The notes beneath the pieces were generated by a model, which searched no databases, was not told where the DNA came from, and saw only the letters and a program-made list of their open reading frames with translations. The position numbers and the translations under genes were made by a program. Below are positions 5,893 through 9,415 of a stretch of 9,415 nt of DNA, piece after piece (within the stretch, counting starts at the first letter, position 1; every line of letters begins with the position of its first letter). Origin of the DNA: an uncultured Oscillospiraceae bacterium (GTDB taxonomy: Bacteria > Bacillota > Clostridia > UBA1212 > UBA1255); the NCBI GenBank assembly GCA_902462635.1, contig CABQCN010000026.1, positions 1-9,415 on the forward strand, written 5' to 3'.

Positions 5893-6951
5893 ATGGAGTA
5901 TGAAGAAAACCAGCGCCTGGTAACGGGCGCCGAAGCACCGGAAGATCTGGAGGAAGTCAGCCTCCGTCCGCGAAAATTCGAAGAATATATCGGACAGGAG
6001 AAAGTGCGGGCCAATTTGTCGGTATTTATCGCGGCGGCGAAGCAGCGCAAGGAACCCCTGGATCACGTACTGCTTTACGGCCCACCCGGACTCGGCAAAA
6101 CGACGCTGGCCGGGATTATTGCGTCGGAACTGGGCGTCAGCCTGCGGATCACGACGGGTCCCGCCATCGAAAAAGCCGCCGATCTGGCGGGCTTGCTCAC
6201 GAATCTGAATGATTTCGACGTTTTATTTATTGACGAAATTCACCGGTTAAACCGTGCGGTGGAAGAAATTTTATATCCGGCCATGGAAGATTTCGCCTTC
6301 GATATTATCATGGGGAAGGGACCGGCGGCGCGTTCCCTGCGTCTTGACCTTCCGAAATTCACGCTTGTCGGCGCGACGACGCGCGCGGGCCTGCTGACGG
6401 CGCCGCTGCGTGACCGTTTCGGCGTCATCAGCAGACTGGAAATGTACGACGCTTCCGAATTATGCCGGATCGTTCGGCGTTCGGCGAATATTTTACAAGT
6501 GGAAATCGACGACACGGGCGCGAAGGAGATTGCGCTGCGTTCGCGCGGCACGCCGCGGATCGCCAACAGGCTGTTGAAACGCGTGCGCGATTTCGCGCAG
6601 ATCAAAGGAGACGGCAGCATCACGGGCGCGCTCGCCAAGCTGGCGCTCGATGCGCTGGAAGTGGACAAACTGGGCCTCGACAACATCGACCGCAACCTGC
6701 TGAATACGATCATCGTCAAATTCAGCGGCGGCCCCGTAGGTCTGGACACGCTTGCCGCTTCCACAGGCGAGGAAGCTACCACGATCGAAGATGTCTATGA
6801 ACCGTATTTATTACAGCTTGGATTTATCAGCAAGACGCCGCGCGGGCGAATTGCGATGCCGCGCGCTTACGAGCATCTCGGGCTAACCGGCCTGCTGCGA
6901 AGCGGCGATACGGACCAGACCGGACGGCCTACGCTTTTTGACGGTCTGTAA
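5893..6951 (+). CDS. ruvB: Holliday junction branch migration ATPase RuvB
   Basis: A 352-residue AAA+ hexameric helicase that drives branch migration with RuvA. Walker A GPPGLGKT is at 63-70, Walker B LFIDEIHR at 111-118, sensor 1 GATTRAG at 160-166, the arginine finger R173 in APLRDRFG, and sensor 2 in [13 protein letters not shown] at 218-230. The C-terminal winged helix (about 260-340) includes [17 protein letters not shown] and TPRGR. All motor residues are intact and the length is typical, with a short C-terminal extension ending [12 protein letters not shown] at 5879-5882 lies 10 nt upstream of the ATG. Its last 23 bp overlap the 3' end of the convergent U32 gene, and I see no hairpin with a following T-run behind it, so termination probably occurs inside the opposing gene or depends on a factor. 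Confidence 0.98.
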   Translation: MEYEENQRLVTGAEAPEDLEEVSLRPRKFEEYIGQEKVRANLSVFIAAAKQRKEPLDHVLLYGPPGLGKTTLAGIIASELGVSLRITTGPAIEKAADLAGLLTNLNDFDVLFIDEIHRLNRAVEEILYPAMEDFAFDIIMGKGPAARSLRLDLPKFTLVGATTRAGLLTAPLRDRFGVISRLEMYDASELCRIVRRSANILQVEIDDTGAKEIALRSRGTPRIANRLLKRVRDFAQIKGDGSITGALAKLALDALEVDKLGLDNIDRNLLNTIIVKFSGGPVGLDTLAASTGEEATTIEDVYEPYLLQLGFISKTPRGRIAMPRAYEHLGLTGLLRSGDTDQTGRPTLFDGL

Positions 6952-8185
6952 TTTTTCTGCGCCGGATGACGCACCCGGCTTCCGCAAAAAACGGAAGTTC
7001 AAAAAACACTTTCATCGTGGCGTGCGGTGCTCGGTCGATCCGGTCGCCCGCGGCATTGTACATCTCCCGGATCGTATAGGTCCGGATCGGACCGCCCGGG
7101 ATCACAAATTCGAGCGTATCGCCTGCGGCAAACGTGCCTCTTTGCGTCATGGTCAGGCGGTAGGACGCGCCCAGCGGTTCGCAGCTGTCCACGGTACCGA
7201 TAAAGTCGGCATCGCGCCGGTAGGACGCCGTCTCATAGACCTGTCTGCCGCGTTCCCCCAGATAAAATCCCGTGCAGTAATCCCGATGACTGACGCTGCA
7301 AACTTCGTCCATTAACGCTTCGGCAAGCTGCGTGCCGGGTCGCGGCGGATCGCCGCGTTCCAGCGCGTCCATGGCGATCCGGTAGGCGCGTACCGTCACC
7401 GCCACGTAAAATTCGCTTTTCATGCGCCCTTCTATTTTAAATGCTGTTACGCCGGCATCTTTCAGTTCCTGCAAATGCGCGAGCATACATAGATCCTTGG
7501 AATTGAACAGGAAGGTCCCCCGTTCGTTTTCTTCCGCCCCGATCGGGTCGCGCGGCCTGCTTTCCTCGGTGATTTTATAATTCCATCGGCAAGGCTGCGC
7601 GCAATCGCCGCGGTTGGAAGAACGGCTTACAAAATAATCGCTTAGCATACAGCGCCCGGAATAGGCCATGCACATCGCGCCGTGTACGAACGCTTCCAGG
7701 GCGATGGGACTGTTCCGCTCCCGCAGCGCAGCGCTGATTTCCGCGATTTCGGCCAGCGTGAGTTCGCGCGCCAGATTGACGCGCACCGCGCCCATTTTCT
7801 GCCAAAATTCGCAAGTACGCCAATTCAGATTGTTTGCCTGCGTACTGACGTGTATCGGAAGTTCCGGCGCCGCCTCTTTGACGGTGAAGAAGGCGCCGGG
7901 ATCGGACACGATCACGCCGTGTACGTTTGCCTGCGACAATTCCCGGGCATATCGGCCCATTTCTTCCAGATCGCCGTTTCTGGCAAGGATATTCATTGTG
8001 ACATAGACTTTCTTGCGCCGCTTGTCCGCATAATCCACGGCGTCCGCGATTTGCTGCAGCGTAAAATTATCCGCATTTGCGCGCAGTCCGAATACATCCC
8101 CGCCGAGATACACGGCGTCCGCGCCGTACGCAAATGCGGTGCGCATCTTGGCCTCATTTCCGGCCGGAGCGAGCAATTCTATCAT
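6929..8185 (-). CDS. trhP: U32 family protein, TrhP-like tRNA 5-hydroxyuridine synthesis protein (formerly 'collagenase-like peptidase U32')
   Basis: A 418-residue U32-family protein starting IELLAPAGN, followed by GADAVYLGG. The family signature [16 protein letters not shown] (164-179) continues as [11 protein letters not shown] (190-200). The four cysteines C172, C179, C195 and C199 fit the [4Fe-4S] site inferred for this family. [14 protein letters not shown] at 249-262 is also conserved, and a C-terminal beta-barrel-like extension (about 325-410) follows. TrhP proteins hydroxylate U34 of tRNA in a prephenate-dependent way. The older peptidase label is poorly supported. The assignment to TrhP rather than a 23S rRNA-acting relative (RlhA) rests mainly on the upstream trmR, which methylates the product. 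B. subtilis has two copies (yrrN, yrrO) in this position; here only one is present, and its size is closer to YrrO. The ATG overlaps the trmR stop (ATGA), with AAGGAG 11 nt upstream. The 3' end overlaps ruvB by 23 bp. Confidence 0.85.
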   Translation of the reverse strand: MIELLAPAGNEAKMRTAFAYGADAVYLGGDVFGLRANADNFTLQQIADAVDYADKRRKKVYVTMNILARNGDLEEMGRYARELSQANVHGVIVSDPGAFFTVKEAAPELPIHVSTQANNLNWRTCEFWQKMGAVRVNLARELTLAEIAEISAALRERNSPIALEAFVHGAMCMAYSGRCMLSDYFVSRSSNRGDCAQPCRWNYKITEESRPRDPIGAEENERGTFLFNSKDLCMLAHLQELKDAGVTAFKIEGRMKSEFYVAVTVRAYRIAMDALERGDPPRPGTQLAEALMDEVCSVSHRDYCTGFYLGERGRQVYETASYRRDADFIGTVDSCEPLGASYRLTMTQRGTFAAGDTLEFVIPGGPIRTYTIREMYNAAGDRIDRAPHATMKVFFELPFFAEAGCVIRRRKITDRQKA

Positions 8186-8832
8186 AAATCAACCGTCTCC
8201 TTTATCTTGCAAGCCACCGCCATACCATCTCCCACGTTCAGAAGCGAAGCCTGAAGACGGGGATCCGACATCATTTTCTTTAAAAAAGCACGCAGGTTCG
8301 TAACGATCGTACGGTGTTTATGCGGAGCTTCCAGCGGACTTTCCGTCACTTTTCCGTAGAAAATGCAGTTGTCGCAAATCAGCAGGCCGCCGGGATTCAG
8401 CAAGCGGAGCGCATCGTCATACAGCCGCAGATACTGGCCCTTAGCCGCGTCGAAGAAAATCATATCATAAGGCGTCTGCAGCGACGCCAGTACCTCCGCG
8501 CCATCGCCGGCGATGACGCGGATCCTGTCCGCCATCCCCATATCGGTAAAATTTCTGCGTGCCTCCACGACGCGGTCAGGATCGATTTCCACCGTGTCGA
8601 TACGGCTTGCAGGCAGCATATTGGCGAGTACGGCCGCAGAATAACCGATTGCCGTACCGATCTCCAGGATCCGCGCCGGCCTGCACGCTGCAGCCAGCGT
8701 ACGCAAAAACGCCGCGGCATCGCGTCTCAAGATCGGGACGCGATGCTCCGCAGCGTAATTTCTCAGTTCTTGTGCTTCCGCAAATTCCTCCGGAAGCAAG
8801 TCATCGATAAAAATACGGACCGGATCATCCAT
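8182..8832 (-). CDS. trmR: tRNA 5-hydroxyuridine methyltransferase TrmR (YrrM-type O-methyltransferase)
   Basis: A 216-residue class I, metal-dependent O-methyltransferase of the COMT/CCoAOMT type. SAM-binding motif I is LEIGTAIGYS at 56-65, the ribose-binding acid is E82 in VEIDPD, GDG lies at 109-111, and the metal ligands are D128 in FFDAAKGQY and D154/N155 in CDNCIFYGKV. In B. subtilis the orthologue in this neighbourhood converts ho5U34 to mo5U34 in tRNA, the step after TrhP. The frame is open to an ATG at 8937, but the 35 extra codons lie over mltG and are unlike the family, so ATG 8832 is chosen; it overlaps the mltG stop by 8 nt. The ribosome binding site is weak, suggesting coupling to mltG translation. 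A catechol-type O-methyltransferase with another substrate is possible on sequence alone; context makes TrmR more likely. Confidence 0.85.
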   Translation of the reverse strand: MDDPVRIFIDDLLPEEFAEAQELRNYAAEHRVPILRRDAAAFLRTLAAACRPARILEIGTAIGYSAAVLANMLPASRIDTVEIDPDRVVEARRNFTDMGMADRIRVIAGDGAEVLASLQTPYDMIFFDAAKGQYLRLYDDALRLLNPGGLLICDNCIFYGKVTESPLEAPHKHRTIVTNLRAFLKKMMSDPRLQASLLNVGDGMAVACKIKETVDL

Positions 8833-9415
8833 ATTGGTTCTTTGCCTGCAGGTGTTCCTGATATGTTTTTGTGAAAATATGCGACCCGAGGCCGTCCTTC
8901 GCGTTGAGTACGAAGAAATAATAATCATGCTTTTCATAATTCAAAACGGCTTTAATAGACTGGAGCCCCGGACTGCAGATCGGCCCGGGCGTCAGCCCGT
9001 CATGCAGATACGTATTATACGGATCCTCCACCCGTTCGTGCTCTTCCAGAATATTGATCACATCTTCGTTATACAGTTTTTTATAAATATAACGGATCGT
9101 GGCGCAGGATTGCAGCTTTCTGAGCGACGGATCCTCGCTGGCCAGCCTGTTCATGAAAACGCCGGCGATGACAGGGCGTTCCGACTGCAGTTTGGCTTCG
9201 CGTTCCACAATGGAAGCAAGCGTGACGATCTGGTCGGTCGTCAGTCCGATCTGTTCCGATTTTACATAATACGCGGGCAGGTAGAGTTCATTGAAACGGT
9301 TCAGCATTTTATAGATACCGTCTTCGACGTTTGCCTTGACGTCGAACTCATACGTGTCCGGGAATAAATAGCCGTCGAGCCGATGATCTCTCGTGGTACC
9401 CTGCACTTCGCTCAG
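8825..9415 (-). CDS. mltG: Endolytic peptidoglycan transglycosylase MltG, C-terminal part (5' truncated by window)
   Basis: The frame is open to the window edge, so the N-terminal membrane anchor and LysM-like region are outside; 196 residues are seen. YceG/MltG signatures: LDGYLFPDTYEF near the start of the visible part, LASIVEREA with the catalytic glutamate, GVFMNRLASEDPSLRKLQS, YNTYLHDGLTPGPICSPG and the terminal YYFFVLNAKDGLGSHIFTKTYQEH. MltG cleaves nascent glycan strands near the membrane and is thought to end their elongation. The GTG at 9404-9406 is an internal codon, not the start, because the family motifs begin immediately after it and the frame continues upstream. It is the first visible gene of the mltG-trmR-trhP run, the same order as yrrL-yrrM-yrrO of B. 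subtilis. Confidence 0.95.
   Translation of the reverse strand: MSEVQGTTRDHRLDGYLFPDTYEFDVKANVEDGIYKMLNRFNELYLPAYYVKSEQIGLTTDQIVTLASIVEREAKLQSERPVIAGVFMNRLASEDPSLRKLQSCATIRYIYKKLYNEDVINILEEHERVEDPYNTYLHDGLTPGPICSPGLQSIKAVLNYEKHDYYFFVLNAKDGLGSHIFTKTYQEHLQAKNQYG

Noticed and set aside
7682..8254. 190-residue plus-strand open frame opposite the U32 and trmR genes
   Set aside because: It is antisense to two well-supported genes with conserved motifs, has no plausible product and no ribosome binding site that stands out.
8314..8874. 186-residue plus-strand open frame opposite trmR
   Set aside because: It is the complement of the methyltransferase coding sequence; its Arg/His/Gln-rich translation is typical of antisense frames.
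1..9415. CRISPR array, mobile element, phage or defence island
   Set aside because: No repeated spacers, no terminal repeats and no transposase or integrase motifs; all sequence is accounted for by compact conserved genes.

Overview
The window looks like a piece of a bacterial core chromosome, most likely from a Bacillota member (Clostridia or Negativicutes) with moderate to fairly high GC. Three things point there: strong purine-rich Shine-Dalgarno sites, two textbook sigma-A-type promoters, and the order mltG-trmR-trhP, which mirrors yrrL-yrrM-(yrrN)-yrrO of Bacillus subtilis. The tail of a TrmN6-like gene directly before rsmI also fits the Bacillota yabB/yabC neighbourhood. I could not pin down genus or family. 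I see no transposase, phage gene, CRISPR array, tRNA or rRNA.

Layout. (1) Positions 1-1014, plus strand: the 3' end of a tRNA1(Val) A37 methyltransferase-like gene abutting rsmI. (2) Positions 5123 down to 1011, minus strand: a very tight six-gene operon in the transcribed order ruvC, queH, lepB, rdgB, a DUF362 ferredoxin-like protein, trmL; most junctions are 1-5 nt gaps or overlaps. It ends tail to tail with rsmI through a shared TTAA. (3) Positions 5124-5270: a 147-bp divergent control region with two back-to-back promoters whose -35 boxes are 12 bp apart, and a perfect 9+9 inverted repeat at the ruvA transcription start. (4) Positions 5271-6951, plus strand: ruvA and ruvB. (5) Positions 9415 down to 6929, minus strand: the mltG 3' part, trmR and a U32-family gene (trhP-like), joined by short stop/start overlaps. 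The U32 gene overlaps the ruvB end by 23 bp tail to tail.

Function. RuvA, RuvB and RuvC together process Holliday junctions, but here ruvC is split off from ruvAB and fired from the opposite side of one shared control region. Six of the twelve genes act on RNA: TrmN6 (tRNA A37), RsmI (16S C1402), and TrmL, QueH, TrmR and TrhP (tRNA wobble base 34). The rest are signal peptidase I, the house-cleaning nucleotidase RdgB, the cell-wall enzyme MltG and an uncharacterised double-cluster ferredoxin fused to DUF362.

I find no clearly new biological system. The points most worth checking are the ruvAB operator-like palindrome, the divergent ruvC/ruvAB control region, the DUF362 protein inside an RNA-modification and repair operon, and the unusual signal peptidase active-site box.
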